Source: Gloeocapsopsis sp. IPPAS B-1203
Lineage (GTDB): Bacteria > Cyanobacteriota > Cyanobacteriia > Cyanobacteriales > Chroococcidiopsidaceae
Length of the DNA: 64,000 nt
Direction: 5' to 3'
Assembly: GCF_002749975.1 (NCBI RefSeq)
Contig: NZ_PEIG01000012.1
Span: 1-64,000, forward strand
This document shows, in pieces, positions 35,925 to 45,413 of this stretch (position 1 is the stretch's first letter; every line of letters begins with the position of its first letter). The translations under genes were made by a program, and so were the position numbers. The notes under the pieces were generated by a model, which saw only the letters and a program-made list of their open reading frames with translations, did no database searches and was not told where the DNA came from.

Positions 35925-37475
35925 ATGTCCTACGCCTCCCTGATGAGAATTTTACCCGAAAGCTTCCGCTCGACGAACGGCTTAGCTACCGTAGCATCCT
36001 TTGGTATCCACGGACTGCTGTTAATCGTTTTGCCATTTTTGCCTTATGATTCGCAGCTAGCAGCAAATATCCAGCAGCGCACCGTGGGACTTGTGGAGTT
36101 AACTCCAGAAGAACAAGGACGTTTGCCAGGAGCGCCATCAGTACCTGCTGCATTACCACCATTTGCAGCACAGCAGAGTGTTTTACCACCATTACCGCCG
36201 CCACCACCATTTCCAGTAGGTGCATTACCCCCACTACCTGACCCCATCGCGCTACCACCATCAATCGGTTTACCACCACCGAGTAGTAATTCTTTGCAGG
36301 CTGCAATCCGCCCAAATCAAACATTTATTCTTCCTGTATCACCACAACAAAGCAAGCCATCGACTACAAGGGGAGTACCGAAAGAGTCTAACAACAATAG
36401 GCAGAATTTTGCGATCGGTTCAACACTCAATGCGCCACCACCTCCACCTGTTCTCAATACCCTACCGCCGCCACCTCCGCTGGGTAATTTGCAACCGCCT
36501 GTAGCTGCTGCACCAAATCAAAGCCAACGCCCATACAATTCAGGCGAATTATTACCACCAGTACCGCAGTGGCAACAACCCACTAATACTGGACTACCTG
36601 CAATGCGTTTGAATCCATCTGAGGAGTTTTCTCCTGGGGAGGCACCACAAAGCCAAGTGGCACAAACAATTCCAACACCTCCAAACTTGATTCAGCCGCA
36701 ACAACCACAACCTCAAAGCGCACAAGAACAAGTTGCTGCTGCTCCAGCAGAACCGGTAGAATCAGATCCAATAGCACAACAGTTACCAGAGCGTGGTAAG
36801 CAAGAACTATTAGCACTGCAGCAAAGAATTAGAGAAGAGCGTGCTACAGCAACTCCTCCCACTGCTAACCCAGCACCACAACTGGCAGAACCTCATACTG
36901 CAGAACAAACAAGACAACAACAAATTGTTGCCGCATTACGTAATGAGCAAAATGCTCGCAACAATGATACAGCAGCCCAGTCAGACAGCACAGCAGAACA
37001 GGCAAGACGACAACAACTTGTCGGCGCACTACGTAATGAGCAAAACACTACTGCTGGCTCCGGTTCTAACCAATCAGCAACTACTAACAATAGAGATGCG
37101 CAATTGCAAGCCTGGGCTGAACGCCAAAATACTGTACAACAAAACCACTCGAATGTTGTCACAAAAGCTCCCATCTACAAAACCATCAAATCTTGCCAAA
37201 GAGGATTAGAAGGAGTTGCGGTTTTGGGCGTTGTGGTTAATCCTGAGGGAAGAATTGTTTCTGGACCCGACTTTCTCTCGCGACAAGGGGCTACAGGTGT
37301 TGAGCAAGCAGCGAAAGAATACATTCAAGAATATGAGTTTCCTAAGAGTGCAAGTGCTGTTAATCAACAGTTTCATTTGCAGTATCAATACGATACCGCT
37401 AACTGTGCTCAACCACCAGAAAACTCAGATCCGCAACAGCAACCCGAATCACAACCAGAACAATCTGATGCGTAG
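35925..37475 (+). CDS. TonB-like energy transducer, Pro/Gln-rich
   Basis: A 516-aa protein. A single N-terminal membrane helix (about residues 20-40) is followed by about 350 residues of Pro-, Gln- and Ala-rich periplasmic linker. This linker has two near-copies of the segment RQQQIVAALRNEQN / RRQQLVGALRNEQN (around residues 330 and 362). The C-terminal domain (VAVLGVVVNPEGRIVSGPD onward) matches the TonB C-terminal fold. No ExbB, ExbD or TonB-dependent receptor genes are nearby. It may energise an outer-membrane receptor elsewhere or have a structural envelope role. Confidence 0.72.
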   Translation: MSYASLMRILPESFRSTNGLATVASFGIHGLLLIVLPFLPYDSQLAANIQQRTVGLVELTPEEQGRLPGAPSVPAALPPFAAQQSVLPPLPPPPPFPVGALPPLPDPIALPPSIGLPPPSSNSLQAAIRPNQTFILPVSPQQSKPSTTRGVPKESNNNRQNFAIGSTLNAPPPPPVLNTLPPPPPLGNLQPPVAAAPNQSQRPYNSGELLPPVPQWQQPTNTGLPAMRLNPSEEFSPGEAPQSQVAQTIPTPPNLIQPQQPQPQSAQEQVAAAPAEPVESDPIAQQLPERGKQELLALQQRIREERATATPPTANPAPQLAEPHTAEQTRQQQIVAALRNEQNARNNDTAAQSDSTAEQARRQQLVGALRNEQNTTAGSGSNQSATTNNRDAQLQAWAERQNTVQQNHSNVVTKAPIYKTIKSCQRGLEGVAVLGVVVNPEGRIVSGPDFLSRQGATGVEQAAKEYIQEYEFPKSASAVNQQFHLQYQYDTANCAQPPENSDPQQQPESQPEQSDA

Positions 37476-37732
37476 TAGCTGCTAAATAGTCAAGAGGAGC
37501 GAGGAGCGAGCGATATTCTATGCTTAAAATCAGGACTGCACCTCGCTTTTGTGCAGCCTTGGCACAGATCTTCTTATCTTCTCCACAATTGAAATAGGAG
37601 GCATTAGACCGATTTGTGCTCTTAGCATAGAGAGAATTGGCGATCGCCATTTGCGAGAAACCAGTCGCCATCAGTTCTGTATCTAGGAGACAATAAAACT
37701 CAGATTTATCACGTCTGACAATTGCTTTTACT

Positions 37733-38752
37733 ATGGTTGATGCTTTTAAGGTTCAGCTGCAAGCTTGTGCTGAGCGCTTAATGTCTTTGATCGATCGCTT
37801 TAGCCAAACGCGGGTTCTAGTTGTAGGAGATTTGACCTTAGATGAATTTCTCACTGGACAAGTCGAGCGCATTTCGCGGGAAGCACCAGTGCTAATTTTA
37901 CGACATGAAGTGACCAAACAAGTGCCAGGAGGTGGAGCAAACGCAGTTTACAATTTAGCGAAGTTGGGAGCACAGGTAAAAGCTGTCGGGCTTTTAGGCA
38001 AAGACGATCAAGGGCGATCGCTGCATGAACTTCTTGTTGCAGCTGGTATTGATACTCAAGGGGTTTTCTTTGATCCCCAACGCCCTACTGTCACAAAAAC
38101 TCGAATTTCTGGTCATTCGCGGCAATCTGTCACGCAGCAAATTGTCCGAGTAGATCGCAAATCAGAACAGCTACCTGACACTGATTTACAACAACAGTTA
38201 GCAGCATATATTTATTCACAAATTGATACTGTTGATGCTGTCGTTTGTTCGGATTATGGAGATGGTGTTTTGACTCAGCCTGTGATTAATGCAGCTTTGT
38301 CGCATCCGCGTACAATCGTCGATTCTCAAACACAAATTGCCCAGTATCAAAAAGCAACTATTTTTACACCAAACTTACCAGAAGCAGAACAAGCTGTAGG
38401 ATATCAAATTGACAATTCCACAACGCTAGCTCAAGCTGGAAAAGATCTCTTAGCACTGACCCAAGCAACGCATGTTTTAATTACGCGAGGAGAGCAAGGT
38501 ATGAGCTTGTTTAGGCGTGATGGTATGGTGACGCATATTCCTGCTTTTAACCGTACAGAGGTATTTGATGTCACTGGTGCGGGAGATACTGTAGTAGCAG
38601 CACTCACTCTTGGTTTAGCCTCTGGCGCTTCGTTTTGGGAAGCAGCTATATTAGGAAATTTGGCAGCAAGTATTGTCGTCAGACAATTCGGTACAACAAC
38701 AACAACTGCATTAGAGATGAAAACTGCTTTACAAGCGCTGCTAGAGGAGTGA
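37733..38752 (+). CDS. hldA: heptose-7-phosphate kinase-like sugar kinase (PfkB family)
   Basis: A 339-aa ribokinase/PfkB-family kinase. RVLVVGDLTLDEFLTGQVER, QVPGGGANAVYNLAKLGAQV and the catalytic motif DVTGAGDTVVAAL define it. The pattern QVERISREAPVLILRHE is typical of RfaE1/HldE kinase domains, which phosphorylate D-glycero-D-manno-heptose-7-phosphate for lipopolysaccharide. No fused nucleotidyltransferase domain is present. The adjacent dTDP-glucose dehydratase supports a surface-polysaccharide role. Confidence 0.8.
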   Translation: MVDAFKVQLQACAERLMSLIDRFSQTRVLVVGDLTLDEFLTGQVERISREAPVLILRHEVTKQVPGGGANAVYNLAKLGAQVKAVGLLGKDDQGRSLHELLVAAGIDTQGVFFDPQRPTVTKTRISGHSRQSVTQQIVRVDRKSEQLPDTDLQQQLAAYIYSQIDTVDAVVCSDYGDGVLTQPVINAALSHPRTIVDSQTQIAQYQKATIFTPNLPEAEQAVGYQIDNSTTLAQAGKDLLALTQATHVLITRGEQGMSLFRRDGMVTHIPAFNRTEVFDVTGAGDTVVAALTLGLASGASFWEAAILGNLAASIVVRQFGTTTTTALEMKTALQALLEE

Positions 38753-38794
38753 TACTGATTTGGTTCAAGAGAACACACAAGGAAAGAATATTTT

Positions 38795-39904
38795 GTGAGT
38801 AGTGTAGATCAGCTAAACTTTTCAGTTCCAAGGCGAACATTATTAGTGACTGGGGGAGCAGGATTTATCGGTGCAAATTTTGTACATCATTGGCGTACAA
38901 ATTATCCTGAAGATCGAGTCATTGTTTTAGACGCATTGACTTATGCAGGAAATCGCAGCAATTTAGCTCATTGGGAAGGAAAAGAAAATTTTCAGTTTGT
39001 TCAAGGGGATATTTGCGATCGCTCTCTTGTAGATCAGATCTTACAAACAGAGGCAATTGACACTATTGCTCATTTTGCGGCTGAATCTCATGTTGATCGT
39101 TCAATTTTGGGACCTGCTGCTTTTGTCCAAACAAATGTCATAGGGTCTTTTACTTTACTAGAGGCATTTTTACAACACTGGCGAACTAAGAGACAACCAG
39201 ATAACTACCGTTTTCTGCACGTTTCCACAGATGAAGTTTATGGCAGTCTCAACACTGACGACCCGCCCTTTACAGAAAGTACACCTTATGCTCCAAATAG
39301 TCCTTATTCTGCCTCTAAAGCTGGCAGCGATCATTTAGTACGTGCCTATTATCACACTTATAAATTACCAACAATTATTACAAATTGCTCAAATAACTAC
39401 GGTCCTTATCAGTTTCCAGAGAAATTAATTCCTCTAATGTGCATTAATTGCTTGCTTGGTAAGCAACTACCTGTTTATGGTGATGGACAGAATATTCGAG
39501 ATTGGCTTTATGTAGGCGATCACTGTACTGCTTTAGATCTTGTAATTCATCAAGGTTTACCAGGAGAAACTTACAACATTGGTGGCAATAACGAGGTAAA
39601 AAATATTGAATTGGTACAAATGCTATGTCAACTTATGGACGAACTAGCAGTTGATTTACCAATACATCCATCACAAGAACTCATTACTTTTGTTCAAGAT
39701 CGACCAGGACACGATCGCCGTTACGCAATTGATGCTAGTAAAATTGCTACTCAACTCGGCTGGACGCCTGCTGTCACAGTTACAGAGGGACTGCGTTGTA
39801 CAGTGCAATGGTATCTGATGCACCGCAGTTGGTGGAAACCTCTACTCTCTGAACAATATCAAGAGTACTACAACAAAGTTTATCTTTCTCAGGGAGAAGG
39901 TTAA
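38795..39904 (+). CDS. rfbB: dTDP-glucose 4,6-dehydratase
   Basis: A 369-aa extended SDR that makes dTDP-4-keto-6-deoxyglucose for rhamnose and related sugars. TGGAGFIGANFVHHW binds NAD, HVSTDEVYGSL carries the catalytic Thr-Asp-Glu, and YSASKAGSDH the Tyr/Lys pair. NNYGPYQFPEKLIPL and DRPGHDRRYAID are strong RmlB signatures. The start is GTG at 38795 with AAGGAAAG 8-9 nt upstream. It follows the sugar kinase by 42 bp and is probably in one operon. The 3' end lies 5 bp from the convergent ACT gene. Confidence 0.94.
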   Translation: MSSVDQLNFSVPRRTLLVTGGAGFIGANFVHHWRTNYPEDRVIVLDALTYAGNRSNLAHWEGKENFQFVQGDICDRSLVDQILQTEAIDTIAHFAAESHVDRSILGPAAFVQTNVIGSFTLLEAFLQHWRTKRQPDNYRFLHVSTDEVYGSLNTDDPPFTESTPYAPNSPYSASKAGSDHLVRAYYHTYKLPTIITNCSNNYGPYQFPEKLIPLMCINCLLGKQLPVYGDGQNIRDWLYVGDHCTALDLVIHQGLPGETYNIGGNNEVKNIELVQMLCQLMDELAVDLPIHPSQELITFVQDRPGHDRRYAIDASKIATQLGWTPAVTVTEGLRCTVQWYLMHRSWWKPLLSEQYQEYYNKVYLSQGEG

Positions 39905-39909
39905 GAATT

Positions 39910-40320
39910 TTACATATTAGATCTATCAGTCGAAAAATCACGTAACAACTTCATAACCTCACCAGCTCGTGCAGATGGAACAAATAAGTGGTCATGATAA
40001 TATGCTGAAATTGGGTTAACACTGATGCCATGTTTAGCAAGCTTGTTGGTAATGGTAGCGAGAAACCCTACAGCATCTAGGCTGGAATGAACGGATAATG
40101 TCACCATCCGAAAAACAGAGGAATAGGAAATCTCAGCAGCATCTGCGCGATCGCGCTGTACAATTAGTGTTAGCCCTTCATCTTCGTGAAATATACAGAT
40201 AGGATCGAGTTTTAAATAACTATGATCCTGACGATCCACACTGCAAAAAATGTATTCTTCATCATGCAGAATAGGATTCATTAACTTTAGTAAAACCGTT
40301 AAATTCGTTTCACCTGACAT
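39910..40320 (-). CDS. ACT-domain protein
   Basis: A 136-aa protein starting MSGETNLTVLLKLMNPILHDEEY. The later part, FRMVTLSVHSSLDAVGFLATI followed by KLAKHGISVNPISAYYHDHLFV, looks like an ACT ligand-binding domain of the DUF2241 type. ATG at 40320 is chosen because it lies at the conserved start; the frame is open further upstream within the toxin gene. It overlaps the end of the PIN toxin gene by 11 nt, so the two may be translationally coupled. Confidence 0.7.
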   Translation of the reverse strand: MSGETNLTVLLKLMNPILHDEEYIFCSVDRQDHSYLKLDPICIFHEDEGLTLIVQRDRADAAEISYSSVFRMVTLSVHSSLDAVGFLATITNKLAKHGISVNPISAYYHDHLFVPSARAGEVMKLLRDFSTDRSNM

Positions 40321-40723
40321 AGGACTGTCGCCAATTCTCGGTCTGTAGACCAGAAACTCGATCAAATTCTCGTTGGTTTGCCGTAATCATCAGAAGGTTA
40401 TGTTGAAGTGCTGTAGCCGCAATCAAGACATCGTAAGCACCAATCGGCTGTCCTTGAGATTTGAGAGTAGCACGAATTCGAGCGGCTTGTTCAGCTTCGA
40501 TAGTACTGAAAGGGAGAATTGTTACGGAAGACAGAAAGCTGGCAATGATTGGTTCAACTTTCTGGGCACGTTGCGAATTGAGTGCTAAACCGTAACGTAA
40601 CTCCATGACTGTAATTGCAGAAACGGCAATCTCAATCGGTGGAGTTTGCTTGAGCCTAAATTGAGTGCCAGTTTCACCCTTGATGAAGTCGCTGATGACG
40701 CACGTATCGAGTAGATATTGCAT
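40310..40723 (-). CDS. vapC: PIN-domain toxin (VapC-like)
   Basis: A 137-aa PIN ribonuclease. Acidic metal-binding residues are visible: Asp6 in YLLDTCVISDF, Glu41 in AVSAITVMELRYG, and Asp in PIGAYDVLIAATAL near residue 98. A further polar position lies in ITANQREFDRV. It should cleave RNA when free of antitoxin. The gene begins on the last base of the antitoxin gene, the usual coupling. Confidence 0.88.
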   Translation of the reverse strand: MQYLLDTCVISDFIKGETGTQFRLKQTPPIEIAVSAITVMELRYGLALNSQRAQKVEPIIASFLSSVTILPFSTIEAEQAARIRATLKSQGQPIGAYDVLIAATALQHNLLMITANQREFDRVSGLQTENWRQSYVR

Positions 40724-40965
40724 CAGAATAGTTCCGGTTCACACGGCGGAAGGAGTTCATCACGATAGCACTCGAAAGCAGGAAAATCGGGAATTCCTTC
40801 ATAGGATAAGATAACTTCTGACCATTGGGAGGTAGAATTAGGAGGCGTTTGAATCATCCGACGCAACGCTTGCAAAATCAAGGTTTGAAGCGGAACATTA
40901 GATTGTGCTGCTTGACGGATCAAGTCTTGTTCAAGATCTGGCGGTAGGTTGATCGTAATTTGCAT
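40723..40965 (-). CDS. vapB: VapB-like antitoxin
   Basis: An 80-aa protein starting MQITINLPPDLEQDLIRQAA, a short beta strand and helices in the ribbon-helix-helix style. The tail is acidic (ILSYEGIPDFPAFECYRDEL) and probably wraps the toxin. It overlaps the toxin start by 1 nt. The module lies directly downstream of the large STAND gene (32 bp gap), same strand. Confidence 0.82.
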   Translation of the reverse strand: MQITINLPPDLEQDLIRQAAQSNVPLQTLILQALRRMIQTPPNSTSQWSEVILSYEGIPDFPAFECYRDELLPPCEPELF

Positions 40966-40997
40966 AATATGAAATCTTTAGTTGGTCTTTAGTTCGT

Positions 40998-43900
40998 CTA
41001 TTTCTCTAGCTTTTGCTCAACCTGAGGAGGGGTATTTCGGTTAAACAAAAATTTCTTGATTTCGTCGTTAAATACTCCACTAGCAGTCACAGAGATTATT
41101 GCGACTGTGACAGTTACAGCTATCGAAAGCCAAAATTTCCAGTCAAATCCTTGCGCAGCACTAGTAGGATCAATTTTATTTTCAATCTTGCCGCTACCTG
41201 TACTGACGACTCCACTTATCTCAGAACCTGCAATATGGATACTTTGATCAAGTTTAGGTTCCTCTGCCATTTCCTGTGTTCTCCGATCTATTTTGCCAAG
41301 CTGATTGTATAACTCTAAGTTGGAAGGTTCTGGACTGACTACAAGTTGAAGAACTTCTTCTGGCTTTGGAGGTTGCCAGGTTTTACGGCGCATATTTATT
41401 TGGGCATTAATTAACGTTTTTCTAAGCCAAGCGATGTTCGGTAATTCTTGAATAAGACGTTGAATTTCAGCACACGCCTGAAGTGTTCCTCGTTCTTTTA
41501 GTTGTGTCAAAACATTGTCTCTCAGCCTAGCCATATCATCTCTAGCCGTTGCCCAATGAGCAAGCACCTCGTTGCTGTGGTCAGGGTCTTCATTATGAGG
41601 ATATTGACGAACTAACCAAACATATAAGTCAGCTAATTGTGTTTCAGTCAGATTTAGCTGAATCTCGTGTAAATGATGGCAAGCAGCTAATTCGAGGACT
41701 TCACGCCCAAATGATGAATCTTGCTGAATCAATGACCAGATAAATGACCAACTACATGGATCTGAATTCTCAACCAGCACTCTAGCGGCAATTAGAACTT
41801 TTTCACGCTCGTTCTCATCTGATGGTAATGCGAAAGAAATTAAGGACTTTGCAAAATTTCTAGCTTCAGTGAATCCTTGCTTGAGAAGCTTTTCGAGTAT
41901 CTCCCCAAGGCATTTGGGCTTAAGTTTAGGGTCTTTAGCCTTTTCTAGTAAGGCTAATTTTAGCCGTTTATCCCAACACTTATCAAAGCGATCAATCACA
42001 GATAGATAATCACGTTCCTGATTCTGTTGATTAATGAGGGTTATCAGTGTCTTGATAGATTCTTCAGGAGCATTTATATAGGCACATTTGACTAATTCTA
42101 GATAGGAGTCTTCATGTTGGTTACTACTGGGAGCAGCAATAATAATAGGTACCCATTTTTTCCATATTTCAGGTGAGAGATGCTCTAAGAAGTCTGAGTT
42201 TTGTTTCAAAAGTAATTGAAAAGCTCTACAACCTGCTAATGCTGGTCGATTAAAAGTATTTGTTCCTATCCAGTCATAATTTATATCGTCTTGGTGTTGA
42301 ACATATTGCTTAGCACCTTCAATAATTCTTCTTCGAGTGGGTTCCTCAGCCTCTTGCCAGCCAGGAAGTTTAGTTAAATCTAATTCAAACTCATTGTCAT
42401 AGTATTTACTTTCAGGCTTCAGAGTCATTTTCATATTAAGCTGCCACCAAGCAGATAAATCTCCAGCTTCTAACTTTTCTAAAAGTTGGAGGACTCGTTC
42501 TTTAGGCGGTGGATCTAGTAAAGGAGGATTTTGTCTACGTTCTTGTATTTCTTGCCTTCTGAGGTAATCAGCTCTTAGATTGACAGCTTGAGTTGAATTT
42601 AGTTCGATTGGTGCAAAGTAAGCTGCAAAAACTTCCTGCAAAATTTTATTGCTTTGAGTAGCTATGAGAATTGCATCTATATGCTTTGTATCTTGAAGAT
42701 TAAAACTCAATTGAATTAGTTGTGCCCAAATTTTCTGTGTCTTCTCACAATTAAAACTCTGTAGCCTTTCAAGCATCGAAAAAATATCTTCTAAAACCAG
42801 AACATTTTCGCTTAAGAGAAGATCTGGAGCTTCTTCTGTTTCTAAAATAATTAAAACTGCTTGCTCGATTAAGGTATGTCGTCTTTTACTGTTGTTCAAA
42901 AGCGATAAAGCAAATTGCTCTTGTAGCTTATTATCATCAGTAATGATTGTCTGATCCTCTCTCCACTGTACTAGAGCTACTTTAGTGAAACTTTCTGCTA
43001 CTCTAGGCAAGTCAAAACTTTCCCATGCTTTTACGAGAATGGCATCTCCAAGTTCTTTAAATGGATGTCCAAAACCTCTAACACCCTGCTTTTCAAGCCA
43101 ATTGAGGGCAATTACCAAATCATGTGGCTGAAGTTGTGGGACTATCTTATAGTTGAGGAACATCTGATATCCCCCAAAAAAATTCCTCTTCTTAGGCACA
43201 GTCAGAGCTTGAAACAATTCTTCTGCAGTTAGATGGTCTGACCAAAGTGCCTGAAGTGCATATCCCTTAAGCCGATCGTCTTCATCTTCTGGAAGTTGCT
43301 CAGTACCTAAAGGTTTCAGTTTCAATCGTGTGACTGTATCGCCAATTGAGCAAAGAGCCTTGGCTGCGCCTACTCTCAAATAAACTGATTGTGATGAATC
43401 AAGAGCAAGATTTACTAATTCTGCCTGAAGATCGCAGACTTCGCAAACTTCGGCAATGTCGATCGCTAGATCTCTCGCATCAATCTGCTTGCTGGAATCA
43501 CAGACATAAGGGCGTAATTGATCAGCTAATCCGGAGTGCTTGAGCTTCGCGTAGTTGCGATAGTTATTTCTATCCCAATCAAATAGTTTTTCCTCTTCGT
43601 ACTGTGTTAATAAATTATCTACAATTGATGATCTGACATTCGCATCAGTCGGTACATCACTTCGCAAAAGAACATCTGGATCAGTTCTGATAATTTCTTG
43701 AAGAACATCTGTTCTTATGCTAGCTAGCCATGCAGCAGTTTCATGAAGTTGAGGGATTAGCTTATGATCTGGAGCTTCAGATGAAAAGATTAATCCTGTT
43801 ATCTGCGCTAGAGGTATTTCGTGTTGCACCAAGTACCAGGCAGCCAAAAATTCAGCATAGGTTTGATGTGCCCATCCCATTCGATGCAGCCCACGGGACG

Positions 43901-45044
43901 AGAACAAACCAGTATCTAAAAGCTCTTGAATCACAGAGCTGGTGATTGGTAATCCTCTTTCCTTATTCGTGTCCTCACTCTGTCCACACAGCTCGCTAAT
44001 TAGAACATCTTTGTTAAGCTCATAATCTCCCAAGCTCTGTCCAATCCAAATACTGGATCGTACACAAAAAGTAGTGATAGCGGCAATGCGGGTTGCTATC
44101 ATTAGGCGTTGATGCACCTCAAGGTTACTCACTGGTTGCAAAGGATGGCGAGCTTCATCCTTCGGCTCTCTGCAAAGTTCCTTGCATCCATCGAGGTATA
44201 TATCAATTAGCTTTTGGTTAGAAGAAAGCTGTCCATTACTACGTTGAAGCTTCTTTATAAGGAATTGCAATGGAATTGGCTTAATTGCCAGTGATATAAG
44301 ACCTTTATGCTCAATTTCCTTCAAGCATGCATCAGCATTTAGGTTATGGGCGTTAAGTGCAATTTCTATGTCAGACAGGCGAAGTGGGGTCAGATTGTAA
44401 CTTCCTAAGTTATTGCCCCACAGAGCGTTGAAACTATTTTCTGCTTGCGAAAAAACAGCCGCCCTACAAGCTATGCGGAGATAAAGACGACTAAGGTTGG
44501 GGCGGTCTTTGATCTTTGGAACTTTTTGAAGAAAGCCTGTTTGAAGAGCTACAAGGAGATAAAGAAGGCTAGGCTTGATGTCTTTCTTTTTTGGAATCTC
44601 GTCAAGTTTCCTAAATTCATCAACTAGTAATGTTGGCAGTTTTTTAATTGTCAGCCAACCCTGGTCTAGGCTATCTAGAAATAAGTAGAGTCTATGTGTG
44701 CCGTTTATCCAGTCGGTAAAAGTTTTAGACTTAAATAAGTTGGTGTATAGCTTTTCTTCATTGTAGTCTTCAAGATCGAGCAGAAGAATTTGATCGTCTT
44801 CGTCAATAAGTCCTTGTCTATAGCTTCTCAGTTTTTTTAGTTCCTGAGACTTCCCGATACCTGGTTCCCCTAACAAAACTAGACATGGAACATTGGCGAT
44901 CGCCTCCAAAGTTACTAAATTCGGGTTATCTACCTTACCCCTTTCTGCATCTGGATCGTACAGATAGCCATCATCAGCTGGGTTGTTAATAGTGCCTGAC
45001 TGAGGGCACCAGAAACGTTTCCAGCTATATATCTGCTTCGACAT
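40998..45044 (-). CDS. large STAND-type NTPase with C-terminal membrane helix
   Basis: A 1348-aa protein. Walker A GEPGIGKS lies at residues 59-66 and a Walker B-like LYLFLDSLDQ at 119-128, in a NACHT/STAND-like layout; a winged-helix region with AHQTYAEFLAAW follows near residue 395. Residues about 500-1240 are helical and HEAT-like, a plausible sensor. Near the end, ISGVVSTGSGKIENKI precedes one membrane helix (about 1304-1323) and a basic tail. Such architecture is known from prokaryotic NLR-like defence proteins with membrane-disrupting effectors, and that role is inferred here. It is flanked by toxin-antitoxin modules. Confidence 0.72.
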   Translation of the reverse strand: MSKQIYSWKRFWCPQSGTINNPADDGYLYDPDAERGKVDNPNLVTLEAIANVPCLVLLGEPGIGKSQELKKLRSYRQGLIDEDDQILLLDLEDYNEEKLYTNLFKSKTFTDWINGTHRLYLFLDSLDQGWLTIKKLPTLLVDEFRKLDEIPKKKDIKPSLLYLLVALQTGFLQKVPKIKDRPNLSRLYLRIACRAAVFSQAENSFNALWGNNLGSYNLTPLRLSDIEIALNAHNLNADACLKEIEHKGLISLAIKPIPLQFLIKKLQRSNGQLSSNQKLIDIYLDGCKELCREPKDEARHPLQPVSNLEVHQRLMIATRIAAITTFCVRSSIWIGQSLGDYELNKDVLISELCGQSEDTNKERGLPITSSVIQELLDTGLFSSRGLHRMGWAHQTYAEFLAAWYLVQHEIPLAQITGLIFSSEAPDHKLIPQLHETAAWLASIRTDVLQEIIRTDPDVLLRSDVPTDANVRSSIVDNLLTQYEEEKLFDWDRNNYRNYAKLKHSGLADQLRPYVCDSSKQIDARDLAIDIAEVCEVCDLQAELVNLALDSSQSVYLRVGAAKALCSIGDTVTRLKLKPLGTEQLPEDEDDRLKGYALQALWSDHLTAEELFQALTVPKKRNFFGGYQMFLNYKIVPQLQPHDLVIALNWLEKQGVRGFGHPFKELGDAILVKAWESFDLPRVAESFTKVALVQWREDQTIITDDNKLQEQFALSLLNNSKRRHTLIEQAVLIILETEEAPDLLLSENVLVLEDIFSMLERLQSFNCEKTQKIWAQLIQLSFNLQDTKHIDAILIATQSNKILQEVFAAYFAPIELNSTQAVNLRADYLRRQEIQERRQNPPLLDPPPKERVLQLLEKLEAGDLSAWWQLNMKMTLKPESKYYDNEFELDLTKLPGWQEAEEPTRRRIIEGAKQYVQHQDDINYDWIGTNTFNRPALAGCRAFQLLLKQNSDFLEHLSPEIWKKWVPIIIAAPSSNQHEDSYLELVKCAYINAPEESIKTLITLINQQNQERDYLSVIDRFDKCWDKRLKLALLEKAKDPKLKPKCLGEILEKLLKQGFTEARNFAKSLISFALPSDENEREKVLIAARVLVENSDPCSWSFIWSLIQQDSSFGREVLELAACHHLHEIQLNLTETQLADLYVWLVRQYPHNEDPDHSNEVLAHWATARDDMARLRDNVLTQLKERGTLQACAEIQRLIQELPNIAWLRKTLINAQINMRRKTWQPPKPEEVLQLVVSPEPSNLELYNQLGKIDRRTQEMAEEPKLDQSIHIAGSEISGVVSTGSGKIENKIDPTSAAQGFDWKFWLSIAVTVTVAIISVTASGVFNDEIKKFLFNRNTPPQVEQKLEK

Positions 45045-45119
45045 ATTAAATAGCTATGAAGGCAAAACTCTTTTTCAAAGATAACTTCATTCAAAAGACT
45101 TTTTACCTTACCTTCTGGC

Positions 45120-45254
45120 TCAAGTGATGGCTTGACGGATCGCTCCCATTAAATTTTGCATTCCAACAGATACCGTTCGAGTTGTAGCCCCAACTGATAG
45201 CTCAAGCAAACTAACAATAGTAATCAGGAGTAAAGGGCAAAGATAAATATCAAA
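45120..45254 (-). pseudogene. unidentified gene 3' fragment
   Basis: A frame of 44 codons, open from a TGA upstream to TGA at 45120, begins with a hydrophobic stretch (LLLITIVSLLELS) and ends VGMQNLMGAIRQAIT. It lacks a good start codon and looks like a truncated C-terminus. I cannot name the family. Confidence 0.35.
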
Positions 45255-45284
45255 GTTTCAAGTGTTTAGCTCTCTCAGCTCGAC

Positions 45285-45336
45285 TTAAAACTGACGGCGA
45301 GAGAAAATCAGAACAGCGATCGCTAATAACAACCCT
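45285..45336. repeat. direct repeat of ABC permease 3' end, copy A
   Basis: 52 bp matching 46002-46053 at 47 of 52 positions. On the minus strand both encode the same 16 residues, GLLLAIAVLIFSRRQF, and a stop. All five differences are synonymous, so copy A probably derives from a functional homologous gene rather than from decay of copy B. Confidence 0.8.
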
Positions 45337-45413
45337 AGTCGTGGCATACTTGATCGCATTTTCCCCAAGTGACAACAACACGTCTAGGACACTAACTTGA
45401 ATTTCTATCAATA

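Larger units (their letters stand above)
45045..45413. other. intergenic with gene remnants
   Basis: This 369-bp gap holds no intact gene but two coding-like remnants on the minus strand. One is a 44-codon open tail at 45120-45254. The other, at 45285-45336, is a second copy of the 3' end of the ABC permease located at 46002. It looks like a junction where DNA was inserted or exchanged. Confidence 0.6.

Noticed and set aside
44445-44627. plus-strand frame inside the STAND gene
   Set aside because: Antisense shadow of a well-supported long gene.
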